A stretch of 64,000 nucleotides of DNA from Saprospiraceae bacterium (GTDB lineage: Bacteria > Bacteroidota > Bacteroidia > Chitinophagales > Saprospiraceae), in the NCBI GenBank assembly GCA_028285545.1, contig JANQPA010000077.1, forward strand, positions 62,001 through 126,000. Direction: 5' to 3'. A program made the position numbers and the translations under genes. Shown here one piece after another: positions 1 through 7,932 of this stretch; position 1 is the first letter of the stretch; every line of letters begins with the position of its first letter. The notes below the pieces were generated by a model that was not told where the DNA came from, ran no database searches, and saw nothing but the letters and a program-made list of their open reading frames with translations.

Positions 1-1182
1 AAGATGGCAGAATCTATTATTCGCTACGTGTGGCATAGTCGAGAACCCGTCCTTATTAACCAGGCGGTTACAGATCCCAAATTCTCAACTGACCCTTACA
101 TCCTGCAAAATCACCCCAAATCCATTCTTTGTACCCCCATCTTAACCCATGGAAGTATGCTGGGTGTGTTATATTTGGAAAACAACCTGACGACTAATGC
201 TTTTACTCCTGCCCGGCTGGAAACCTTAAAAATCCTTACTTCACAAATTGCCATTTCCCTGGAAAATGCAACCCTTTATAAAGATCTCAATGATTCTTTG
301 GAACAACAAAGGTCTTTGGCTGATGCCTACAGCCGTTTTACCCCAAGAGAATTTCTGACTTTACTGGGAAAAGATTCTATTCTGGATGTAGAATTAGGGG
401 ATCGCAGACATGGAACCATGTCGGTGCTATTTTCTGATATCCGATCTTATACCACCCTTGTAGAAAAAATGACGCTTGAAGATAATTTTGAGTTCGTAAA
501 TTCTTATGCCAGTAAAATGACTGAGGTTATCTCGGGTAATAATGGTGTAGTAAAACAATTTTTAGGGGATGGTATAATGGCTTTTTTCGGCAACTCAAAA
601 GACGCGCTGAATGCATGCCAGGCCATGCAAAAAGCACTTAATGCTTATAACCAGGATAGGCTATCCAAAAATCGAGAACCGATCAGAGTAGGAATGGGGG
701 TCCATACCGGCCCACTTATTATTGGTATTATTGGCACACAGGATCGTATGGATCAGGCAATGATCTCCGACACTGTAAATACAGCCGCCAGACTTGAGGG
801 ACTCACCAAATTTTTCCATTCAAGGTTGGTAATTAGCCAACAGGTATTAGACAATCTTGATAATAAGCACGACTTCCATTATCGTTATCTGGGAAAGGTA
901 AAAGTAAAAGGGAAAGAAGAAATTCTTCAGGTATATGATGTATTTGGTATAGATCCGCCAGAAATATTTGACAAAAAATTGGCCACTCAATATGATTTTG
1001 AGACAGGTCTGGAAAAGTACATGAACAAAGATTTTAGTTCAGCCATTTCTCATTTTGAGAAAGTGCTTCAGCAATTCCCTGAAGACCTGACCTGCAAAAA
1101 TTATCTAGAAAATGCCATCTCAATGTTGGACAACCCTCCCTCCAAAAACTGGAATGGAAGCATTAAAATGAAAATAAAATAA
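1..1182 (+). CDS. GAF-class III adenylate/guanylate cyclase-TPR protein, 5' end outside window
   Basis: The reading frame is open to base 1, so the N-terminus lies upstream. Visible order: the end of a GAF domain (to about residue 95), a short helical linker, a class III cyclase domain (about 135-300), and a TPR-like tail. The metal-binding aspartates are seen in LFSDIRSY and FLGDG, and the transition-state Asn/Arg in DTVNTAARLEG. The two residues that usually set purine choice (Lys and Thr/Asp in adenylyl cyclases) align to Gln (KQFLGD) and Ala (QAMISD), so ATP versus GTP use cannot be predicted. Such GAF-cyclase modules often end large Ser/Thr kinase-ATPase sensor proteins in bacteria; whether that holds here needs upstream sequence. 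Cytosolic signalling enzyme. Confidence 0.85.
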   Translation, partial: KMAESIIRYVWHSREPVLINQAVTDPKFSTDPYILQNHPKSILCTPILTHGSMLGVLYLENNLTTNAFTPARLETLKILTSQIAISLENATLYKDLNDSLEQQRSLADAYSRFTPREFLTLLGKDSILDVELGDRRHGTMSVLFSDIRSYTTLVEKMTLEDNFEFVNSYASKMTEVISGNNGVVKQFLGDGIMAFFGNSKDALNACQAMQKALNAYNQDRLSKNREPIRVGMGVHTGPLIIGIIGTQDRMDQAMISDTVNTAARLEGLTKFFHSRLVISQQVLDNLDNKHDFHYRYLGKVKVKGKEEILQVYDVFGIDPPEIFDKKLATQYDFETGLEKYMNKDFSSAISHFEKVLQQFPEDLTCKNYLENAISMLDNPPSKNWNGSIKMKIK

Positions 1183-1202
1183 AGAGCCAATTATATTTTT
1201 TT

Positions 1203-1231
1203 AAAGTCAATTTTTTCCAAAAATTGACTTT
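1203..1231. terminator. Bidirectional hairpin terminator
   Basis: A 13-bp perfect stem (AAAGTCAATTTTT paired with its complement) around a TCC loop lies between two convergent genes. The A/T-rich stem bases provide a U tract on either strand. Confidence 0.7.
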
Positions 1232-1257
1232 TCACACAAGCCCTCTTCACTTTACAT

Positions 1258-2358
1258 CTATTCATCACCAAAAGATATGCCCGTTGATCGGGCAATGTTG
1301 ACCAAATAATCATCAGGAGAAATAAATTTATTTCCCTTCGCTGCTTCCTCTAAGGGGACACTGACCACCTGATTATTTTTATAGGAGACCATTCGACCAA
1401 ATCGTCCTTCTTTAACCAATTCAAAGGCCTTTACACCCATTGCTGTTGCTAAAATCCGATCAAAGGCGACGGGAGTCCCTCCTCTCTGGATGTGTCCAAG
1501 GGTAGTAGTTCTTATTTGCGGTTTACAACCATGCTCTTCCAACTGAAGTCTTAGGTAATTTCCAATTCCTCCCAATTTAATATGTTGATCTCCAATGGAG
1601 ACGGCCTGCCGCCCAATAACATTGCCATCCTTTGGCTTCGCCCCTTCAGCAATAACAATATTTACGAAGCCCTTCCCTTTCCGATATCGAGTCTCGATCT
1701 TATCTAGAATTTTATTTAAATCAAAAGGAATTTCTGGGATCAGGCAAATTTCTGCACCACCGGCAATGGCGGTATGCAAAGCAATCCATCCTGCATGCCG
1801 GCCCATCACCTCCATGATCATCACTCTATGATGACTTTCAGCTGTGGTAATTAATTTATCAAAACATTCAGTAGCAATTTGGACTGCTGTCGAGAAGCCA
1901 AAGGTCAAGTCGGTCGCAGATAAGTCATTGTCAATTGTTTTAGGGGCACCCACAATATTCAGTCCTTTTTCATGTAATGCCTGAGAAATTCGCTGGCTAC
2001 CATCTCCTCCGATATTTATGACCGCATTAAACCCAAGAGCATGAATGCGATCAACCAATTCTTGCGAACGATCGACTTTTATCCAGCTTCCATCAGTTTG
2101 TTGCATCGGAAATTTCAAAGGATTTCCTTTATTGGTCGTTTTTAAAATAGTGCCTCCTTTAACATGGATGCCTGCAGTTTTTTTTCCTGTGAGCTTCATA
2201 AGTTCTGGCGGATCACTTAAAATGCCATTAAAGGCTTCCATGCTGCCCCAAACCTCCCAGTCTTTTGTTCGTTTGGCAGCTTTTGAAATCGCCCGTATAA
2301 CTGCATTGAGTCCGGGACAATCACCACCACCTGTAGAAACCAGTATCTTTTTATTCAT
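1258..2358 (-). CDS. pfkA: 6-phosphofructokinase (PfkA family, mixed ATP/PPi-type motifs)
   Basis: Phosphorylates fructose 6-phosphate to the 1,6-bisphosphate in glycolysis. N-terminal STGGGDCPGLNAVIR is the nucleotide loop; GGDGS, PKTIDNDL and EVMGRHAGW are the catalytic and sugar-binding motifs. The Gly in GGDGS is typical of ATP-dependent enzymes (PPi enzymes have GGDDS), while the Lys in PKTIDND is typical of PPi or group III enzymes, so the phosphoryl donor is probably ATP but not certain. At 366 residues the length is normal. I chose the ATG at 2358 (MNKKILVSTGG): it overlaps the stop of the upstream cyclase by 8 bp (ATGAATAA), which suggests translational coupling, and the next upstream ATG (2373) only adds five atypical residues. 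Confidence 0.92.
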   Translation of the reverse strand: MNKKILVSTGGGDCPGLNAVIRAISKAAKRTKDWEVWGSMEAFNGILSDPPELMKLTGKKTAGIHVKGGTILKTTNKGNPLKFPMQQTDGSWIKVDRSQELVDRIHALGFNAVINIGGDGSQRISQALHEKGLNIVGAPKTIDNDLSATDLTFGFSTAVQIATECFDKLITTAESHHRVMIMEVMGRHAGWIALHTAIAGGAEICLIPEIPFDLNKILDKIETRYRKGKGFVNIVIAEGAKPKDGNVIGRQAVSIGDQHIKLGGIGNYLRLQLEEHGCKPQIRTTTLGHIQRGGTPVAFDRILATAMGVKAFELVKEGRFGRMVSYKNNQVVSVPLEEAAKGNKFISPDDYLVNIARSTGISFGDE

Positions 2359-3376
2359 AATCAAAAATATCATCTTTAAACTCGTTAACTAAATCATGTT
2401 CTATTGAAAAGACCTCTGTATTCATTTCTTTCCCTTTCAGATTATATTTACCCAAATTAATGAAAATCCAGGGCCGTTTAGTGCTTTGCTTAACTGGTTC
2501 AGATAAAACTAGTGAACGATTGACTTCCCGGGTCAGCTCCTCTAATCGCGAAGCAGTGTTCACTGCATCTCCAATAATGGTAAAATCAGTTTTGAATCGA
2601 GAGCCCATATTCCCTTCAATCACGGTGCCTTTGGCCAGTCCAAACCCAGAGTTGAGGAATCGTAAGGGGGATTGAGTCGAAGAACTTTGCCGTAAGTCTT
2701 GCAGCTCTTGCATAATATCCAAACAAGCCTGGATAGAATCGTCGACCAATTCAACATCAAAATAGGCCATTAAACCATCGCCAAGGAATTTATTAACTTC
2801 TCCACCTTTACCTCTGATGATTCGACTACAAATGTCAAAATAGGTATTCAAAATTAGAAATACATTTTCTATAGTCATCCTTTCACTAATGGTCGAATAC
2901 GACACAATGTCTGCAAAGAGAACAATTTTTTCAACGGGTGACGGATTTACTACAATAGGATTAATTCCTTGGTTAAGAATTTTTAGAACGGCTGGTTGTG
3001 TATATTGTTCGATAATAGCATGGGATTCCGTGACGGCCTGTAATAAAACTTTTATAGGTCTAACTAATTCATCAACATTATTATTAAGATCAATCATTTT
3101 CATAGACCATTCCGGGAAAAGGCGATGATCTACGTCATTTTCAGTTTTTAATCTGATAATGTCCTGATGCCTGGGATCTTTGCCTATCTTTTCAAAAAGC
3201 TCATCAACTTTGACGGCACTCCCTTCAATGATCTGGAAAAACAGTTTATCAAAGTACACCAAAAAGCCGGTAATGTTACCTCGCTTATTATTCTGAATGG
3301 AGGTTATTCCGATCTTTTCAATTTCTTTTCTTGAAAGAGGGCTAGTGAGTCTACTTATATAGGTTATTCTTTTCAT
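2351..3376 (-). CDS. BLUF-domain photoactivated adenylyl cyclase (bPAC-like)
   Basis: Blue-light sensor fused to a class III cyclase, 341 residues, the size of Beggiatoa bPAC (about 350). BLUF domain residues 1-97: flavin-switch Tyr6, Asn34 (in NITG), Gln48 (in FFQIIEG), Trp90 and Met92 are all present. A helical linker (about 100-145) has the bPAC-like stretch LNQGINP. The cyclase domain has metal aspartates D156 and D200, adenine-selecting Lys196 and Thr266, and Asn273/Arg277, each one position before its bPAC counterpart as I recall that sequence. Predicted to make cAMP from ATP on blue-light illumination, in the cytosol. It is the first gene of a two-gene unit with phosphofructokinase. 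Light response is inferred from residues, not shown. Confidence 0.93.
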   Translation of the reverse strand: MKRITYISRLTSPLSRKEIEKIGITSIQNNKRGNITGFLVYFDKLFFQIIEGSAVKVDELFEKIGKDPRHQDIIRLKTENDVDHRLFPEWSMKMIDLNNNVDELVRPIKVLLQAVTESHAIIEQYTQPAVLKILNQGINPIVVNPSPVEKIVLFADIVSYSTISERMTIENVFLILNTYFDICSRIIRGKGGEVNKFLGDGLMAYFDVELVDDSIQACLDIMQELQDLRQSSSTQSPLRFLNSGFGLAKGTVIEGNMGSRFKTDFTIIGDAVNTASRLEELTREVNRSLVLSEPVKQSTKRPWIFINLGKYNLKGKEMNTEVFSIEHDLVNEFKDDIFDYE

Positions 3377-3746
3377 ACTCTAGTCTGCTTCATTGAACAA
3401 GCAGAAAATCGCTACTCTGATGTTCAGTAAATTGTTTGAAATGATATTAGGCACGAATCAAAAATAAACAATTCTGCTGCTCTCTGGCCTGATTATGTAA
3501 GTGTTAATCCTCCTCACTCTATTGACAAGCATGTTTTTTCGATCCATTTGTTCAATCTGTTGAGTGGTTGTCCTTTATTTTCCAATAACAGTTCATTTTC
3601 ATCTAAAATAAAAAGCAATCTTTCATTTGAGGCATTTCCTCATTTTGGAGCTACAATCGCTCAATTGCTGTTCCTTTGGACAAACAGCTCACTTAGCTTT
3701 GGGACCGAATTCATTATTTACTAAAATCTTTAATCCTTAAAAATTT
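3377..3746. other. Intergenic region between divergent genes
   Basis: A 370-bp non-coding stretch carrying the promoters of the leftward BLUF-cyclase/pfk unit and the rightward secreted repeat protein. A Bacteroidota-type -7 element TAGCTTTG is at 3694-3701, with TTTG at 3675-3678; the 15-bp spacer is shorter than usual, so this is only a candidate promoter. I saw no conserved RNA or repeat in it. Confidence 0.4.
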
Positions 3747-5807
3747 ATGAAAACGTCTCAATTAAAAAGTTTACGCATTCTTGCTTCCCTGGCAATAATG
3801 CTGTTCATTGGCAGTAGTTTATTCGCCAATGCAAAAGTTTATGCTCGCGCAAGTTACCAAGGGAATGCTATTGAATGCGGTCCTGGTGAACACGCCAGCA
3901 GCAAATTTTCTAAGCATTTTTCAAGAACGACCTACTGTTCAGTAAAATTACCAAAAGGTTATGTACTGGATGTTGATTACTCAGGAAGAGGTTGGCGAAG
4001 AGGGTATTACAAAACTTATACCCGCAGCGTAAGCCGACTAAAGAGTGGATTTAAAAAAATCCGAGTTCGCAAGGTAAACATCAATAATCCAGGACAAGTA
4101 GAACGGCCTAATTCCGATAAGCCTGTTTGTTCAAATGACTGGGGTATCCAATTCTTTCAACATTACAATTACGGGGGAAAGTACGCTTGTTTTTCCCCAG
4201 GATATCACAAATATCAGACAAATTTCAGAACCTTACCTTCTTCATTCAAAGTAAAAACCGGATATGAAGTCATACTGTATAAACACCGCAGAATAGTTAA
4301 GAAAGTGAGCGGAAGTGTAAAAGATTCAAGATATGATTTCGATCAATTTAAAGTACAGAAAAAAGAAGGGCAAAACGCTGAATGTGGTAGAGATTGGACT
4401 GTACAATTTTTCCAAAGTAATAATTACAGTGGTCAGTCCGTATGTTACCCTAAAGGAAAACATAGCTACAGGCCTTCCTTTAAAGGCTACCCTCAATCTG
4501 TTAAAGTTAAGAAAGGCTACAAAGTACTAATTATGTACCGTGGCCAAAGAATAAAGGAGATTAAGACTAGCCTCAGCAATGTGAAATTACCACGTTTTGA
4601 CTACATCGTTATGAGTTCGATCGATAATGGAGATGATTCCACCAAGCCAGTTCCAGTATGTGGAAATGACTGGGTAGTACAATGCTTCCAAAATAATAAC
4701 TATCAAGGTAAATCTGTTTGCTATCCTAAAGGAAAACACCGCTACAGTCCTTCATTCAGAGGTACTCCACAGTCTATTAAAGTCAAAAAAGGCTACAAAG
4801 TACTGTTTATGTCCAGAGGACGTAAAGTAAAAGAAATCAGTGGTAGTGCCAGTAATGTAAGACTTCCATATTTTGATTACATCGTCATGAGTTCCATTAA
4901 TAATGGTGACACTCCTACTAAACCAGTACCTGGATGTGGTAGCGATTGGGTCGTACAGTGTTTCCAAAGTAATAACTACCGAGGACAATCCGTATGCTTT
5001 CCTAAGGGAGAACACAATTACAGAGCTTCATTCCGTGGTACTCCTAAGTCAATAAAGGTTAAAAAGGGCTACAAAGTACTGTTCATGTCCAGAGGACGTA
5101 AAGTAAAAGAGATTAGTGGTAGCGCCAGTTATGTAAGAATTCCTCAGTTCGACTACATTGTTATGAGTGCTATCAATAGTGGAGATGTTTCTACCAAGCC
5201 CGTAAATGATAACTCATCAGCAAATTCTAACTCAGGAAGATCCGGAAGTAAGAACTCTAGTAAAAGTCTTTGCAACACTGGATGGAAAGTGAAGTTTTAT
5301 AGAAGTGAATCTTTTAGAGGTGAACCTCTATGTTATGGGGGTGGTCAACATAATTATCCTGGTTTCTCCCGTGCAGAACCACGATCCATTAAAGTGACTC
5401 ACGGTTATGAGCTTATTCTTTATCGAGATAGTAGAGTTGTAAAAATCTTAACCGGTGGCATATCTAGAGTCAATCTCAAATTCAATAAGTTCAGAGTACA
5501 GGCAATAACACCCCAGACAGCTAATGGAATCAATTGTGGATCAAACTGGGCCGTTCAATTTTCTAGAAACCAAAATTTCTCAGGTCCTTCAAGTTGTTTC
5601 ACACAAGGCAAACATAGTTATACACCATCTAGCCTTGGATATCCAAAATCGATTCAAGTAAAGAGAGGATATTATATCGTTTTCAAATACCGTGGAAAGA
5701 TCATCCTTTCCAGTCCAAGGAGTATCCCGAGATTCAACAAACGATTTGATGAAATAGAAGTAAAAGTAGACAACAGATATCAGGATGGACCACGAGTAAG
5801 GATATAA
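3747..5807 (+). CDS. Secreted protein with about seven beta/gamma-crystallin-like repeats
   Basis: A signal peptide covers residues 1-29 (LFANA cleavage). The mature protein is built from repeats of about 75-95 residues, most starting with C-x-x-D/G-W, then V-Q-x-F-Q-x-x-N-Y-x-G, a second Cys, KGKH-x-Y, SIKVKKGYKV and FDYIVM. The FxxxxYxG core is the beta/gamma-crystallin Greek-key signature, so a crystallin-like beta fold (often calcium-binding) is likely. Repeat starts are near bases 3835, 4127, 4382, 4660, 4934, 5270 and 5536. Repeats 4 and 5 are nearly identical in DNA (period about 274 bp), indicating recent duplication. The paired cysteines probably form disulfides outside the cytoplasm. 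There is no type IX sorting domain or anchor at the C-terminus. Exact role unknown. Confidence 0.75.
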   Translation: MKTSQLKSLRILASLAIMLFIGSSLFANAKVYARASYQGNAIECGPGEHASSKFSKHFSRTTYCSVKLPKGYVLDVDYSGRGWRRGYYKTYTRSVSRLKSGFKKIRVRKVNINNPGQVERPNSDKPVCSNDWGIQFFQHYNYGGKYACFSPGYHKYQTNFRTLPSSFKVKTGYEVILYKHRRIVKKVSGSVKDSRYDFDQFKVQKKEGQNAECGRDWTVQFFQSNNYSGQSVCYPKGKHSYRPSFKGYPQSVKVKKGYKVLIMYRGQRIKEIKTSLSNVKLPRFDYIVMSSIDNGDDSTKPVPVCGNDWVVQCFQNNNYQGKSVCYPKGKHRYSPSFRGTPQSIKVKKGYKVLFMSRGRKVKEISGSASNVRLPYFDYIVMSSINNGDTPTKPVPGCGSDWVVQCFQSNNYRGQSVCFPKGEHNYRASFRGTPKSIKVKKGYKVLFMSRGRKVKEISGSASYVRIPQFDYIVMSAINSGDVSTKPVNDNSSANSNSGRSGSKNSSKSLCNTGWKVKFYRSESFRGEPLCYGGGQHNYPGFSRAEPRSIKVTHGYELILYRDSRVVKILTGGISRVNLKFNKFRVQAITPQTANGINCGSNWAVQFSRNQNFSGPSSCFTQGKHSYTPSSLGYPKSIQVKRGYYIVFKYRGKIILSSPRSIPRFNKRFDEIEVKVDNRYQDGPRVRI

Positions 5808-5831
5808 ACATCCATTTCTTAAATCCTAAAA

Positions 5832-5866
5832 AATGAATTCATGCGCAATAGGCGCATGAATTCATT
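5832..5866 (+). terminator. Hairpin terminator
   Basis: A 15-bp perfect stem (AATGAATTCATGCGC and its complement) around an AATAG loop lies 24 bp after the crystallin-repeat gene. There is no long T run, so some readthrough into the next gene is possible. Confidence 0.65.
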
Positions 5867-5907
5867 AAAACCTTTTCACTTTCAAAAACCATAAAAATAA
5901 CCATACA

Positions 5908-7107
5908 ATGAAAAAGCAATTTATCTCTTTCATAATAGCAGCCATTTTCATTTCAATAAATATCAGTTTTGCTCAGGATTCGGGTAAAAAGTCCCAGAAA
6001 AAAAATGAGGAAAACAAAGAAGAAATAGCAGAAGAATTCATTGATGAATTAAATGAGGCAGAAATCCAAGAGGAGTTCGTTGAATTGGAAGATGAAATTA
6101 TCACAGAATCCGAATTCGCCATTCCCTCTGCTCCTGCCTTTTCTTTAATGGGAGTGACTCCGGAATTAATTCCACGCCCCGGAGTGGTGCGCAACTTTAA
6201 AGTAGACTGGAGGATCCGTGATTATAAAGGAGCTCCTGACTTAGCTGTTGAAGCACTGCCAGTATGGATGTTGTTTTTTAATAGCGGTGATTTAGACAAA
6301 TATCGGAATGCTTCTTCCTTTGCTCGTATGCTTTCCACTTTGAGTTTCTCTTTAAGCACTGCTAGTTTCAATAATACCAATCACCTTGGATATGCAGTTA
6401 AATTAAATCTATTCAGAGCTAAAGACCCCTTAAATGATCAATCCTTATTAGATGAATTTCATCAACAAATTCTGGAGGAGAATGCAGAAACTAGGAAGCA
6501 AATTCAAGAATTGGAAGCCTTACTAGATAATTCTGACAGTCCGGAAATGCGCAAATTTTATAGAAAAGAAATTAAACAATTGAAATCCGTTAGCAGAGAG
6601 GCCATCCAGGCTAAAAGACAAGAGTTGGAGGCTATCCGCAGAGATTACACCATTAATAATTGGAATTCATCAATGTTAGACCTGGCGTTTGGGAAAGTTT
6701 ATTCCTTTGATCGCGGGCAGATTGATTCTCTTGGTATTACTAATCAAGGATATGGTGTGTGGTTAAATGGAGGTCTTAAAAGTGGAAAAAATGGTTACAT
6801 CAGTGGTATGTTGAAATTGTCTAGATATGGATCAGTAGATGCTTTTCAGGCCGGTATTAGCATGCGCTATGGCAATCCCAAATACAATTTTTACCTAGAG
6901 TCCATGTATGAGCGTACCTCAGAAGTTGTAGATCCTGAATTTGATTCCTTCGAATTTAAGCAGACCAATTTTCGCTTATCTTATGGAGGCGATTTTCACC
7001 TAAGCCGAGGGATTTTACTCAATTTTTCCTTGCAAACAAGGTTTGACCAGGGCTTTAATTTTGTTGACTTTTTGCCAATTGCTAATATTACTTGTTTGAT
7101 GAGGTAA
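5908..7107 (+). CDS. Probable outer-membrane beta-barrel protein with coiled-coil insert
   Basis: I do not recognise the family. Visible: a signal peptide (1-22, ending SFAQ), then a very acidic Glu/Asp-rich segment (about 28-70), and alternating hydrophobic/aromatic strands (about 95-165 and 255-395) resembling a porin-like barrel. A charged helical or coiled-coil stretch (about 175-235, rich in Glu, Lys and Gln) interrupts the barrel and would sit on one face of the membrane. It follows the crystallin-repeat gene by 100 bp in the same direction but with a hairpin between, so co-expression is uncertain. Location in the outer membrane is inferred from strand pattern only. Confidence 0.6.
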   Translation: MKKQFISFIIAAIFISINISFAQDSGKKSQKKNEENKEEIAEEFIDELNEAEIQEEFVELEDEIITESEFAIPSAPAFSLMGVTPELIPRPGVVRNFKVDWRIRDYKGAPDLAVEALPVWMLFFNSGDLDKYRNASSFARMLSTLSFSLSTASFNNTNHLGYAVKLNLFRAKDPLNDQSLLDEFHQQILEENAETRKQIQELEALLDNSDSPEMRKFYRKEIKQLKSVSREAIQAKRQELEAIRRDYTINNWNSSMLDLAFGKVYSFDRGQIDSLGITNQGYGVWLNGGLKSGKNGYISGMLKLSRYGSVDAFQAGISMRYGNPKYNFYLESMYERTSEVVDPEFDSFEFKQTNFRLSYGGDFHLSRGILLNFSLQTRFDQGFNFVDFLPIANITCLMR

Positions 7108-7120
7108 TGGAGGTATGCAG

Positions 7121-7150
7121 GGTCAGTAATTCATTAAAGTATTACTGGCC
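7121..7150 (+). terminator. Hairpin terminator
   Basis: GGTCAGTAAT (7121-7130) pairs with ATTACTGGCC (7141-7150), with one G-U wobble, around a 10-nt loop and followed by T-rich sequence, 14 bp after the stop codon. Confidence 0.6.
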
Positions 7151-7932
7151 TTATTACTTTAATGTATCTTTCCCAATCTATTTATATATGATAATCACAT
7201 TATTTTGATTTTCTTAAGCAACAAACAATAATTAATTTTTATTTTTATATTTGTACAGATTATTAAATTTTAGTATTACAAAATCCTCAGTTTTCCACTA
7301 CACCAATTCAATACATTCAATAATATTGTATGTGTGAATGGATATAAAATAGAGTTAAAATGCAACCCCCTGGAATAGTTTTTAATATTGCTCACCCATC
7401 TTGTAAGTTTCAGATTGCTATTAAAGTAAAAAGTCAACTGATCTACTTAAATTTATCCTTTATCAGAATTCCACTATTCCTTTGGGTTTATCTTTCTACT
7501 TCAATCATACCTGGTAATTTTTTCACATATTTTGTCCAATGTAAAAGCAAATTGACACTATTCCTATTCAATAAAATTAAATATATTCAGCAATTGTTGT
7601 TTCATTTATATTCTTCCTGTTTAGTTAGGATAAGTTACCAATTATTAACAGGTGTGGTTGAAGATCTAGAATTGGAATTTGAACACAAAGTTCATGTTCG
7701 AAACCAAAAGTTTCATTTTGGTAGTATTTTGATTAAAACAATTTAATCTCCTTCAGTAAAATAAAGCTTGATCGTAATTATAGTATAAGTATAAAAGATG
7801 ACATTATAGATTCTAGTATTTAGCATTAGTTGAGAAAATATTTTAAGTTTCATTCTATTGAGTTGCCAATAACGTATCCGTCTTTTGTTGTTGGTTTTGA
7901 AGTCATAACTAAACCCTTAAAAGATACAATTA
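7151..7932. other. Long AT-rich leader before the ZorAB-like operon
   Basis: About 780 bp without a convincing gene, markedly more AT-rich than the neighbouring genes. A TATATTTG sequence at 7246-7253 fits the Bacteroidota -7 element, but no well-spaced TTTG precedes it. A 128-codon open frame (7360-7746) has unlikely composition for a protein and no recognisable motif. The region may hold the operon's promoter, a regulatory RNA or decayed sequence. Confidence 0.35.

Noticed and set aside
7360-7746. A 128-codon open frame in the leader of the five-gene operon
   Set aside because: Composition is dominated by Ile, Phe, Leu and Ser as expected from AT-rich non-coding DNA, with no motif, signal or helix pattern of a real protein.
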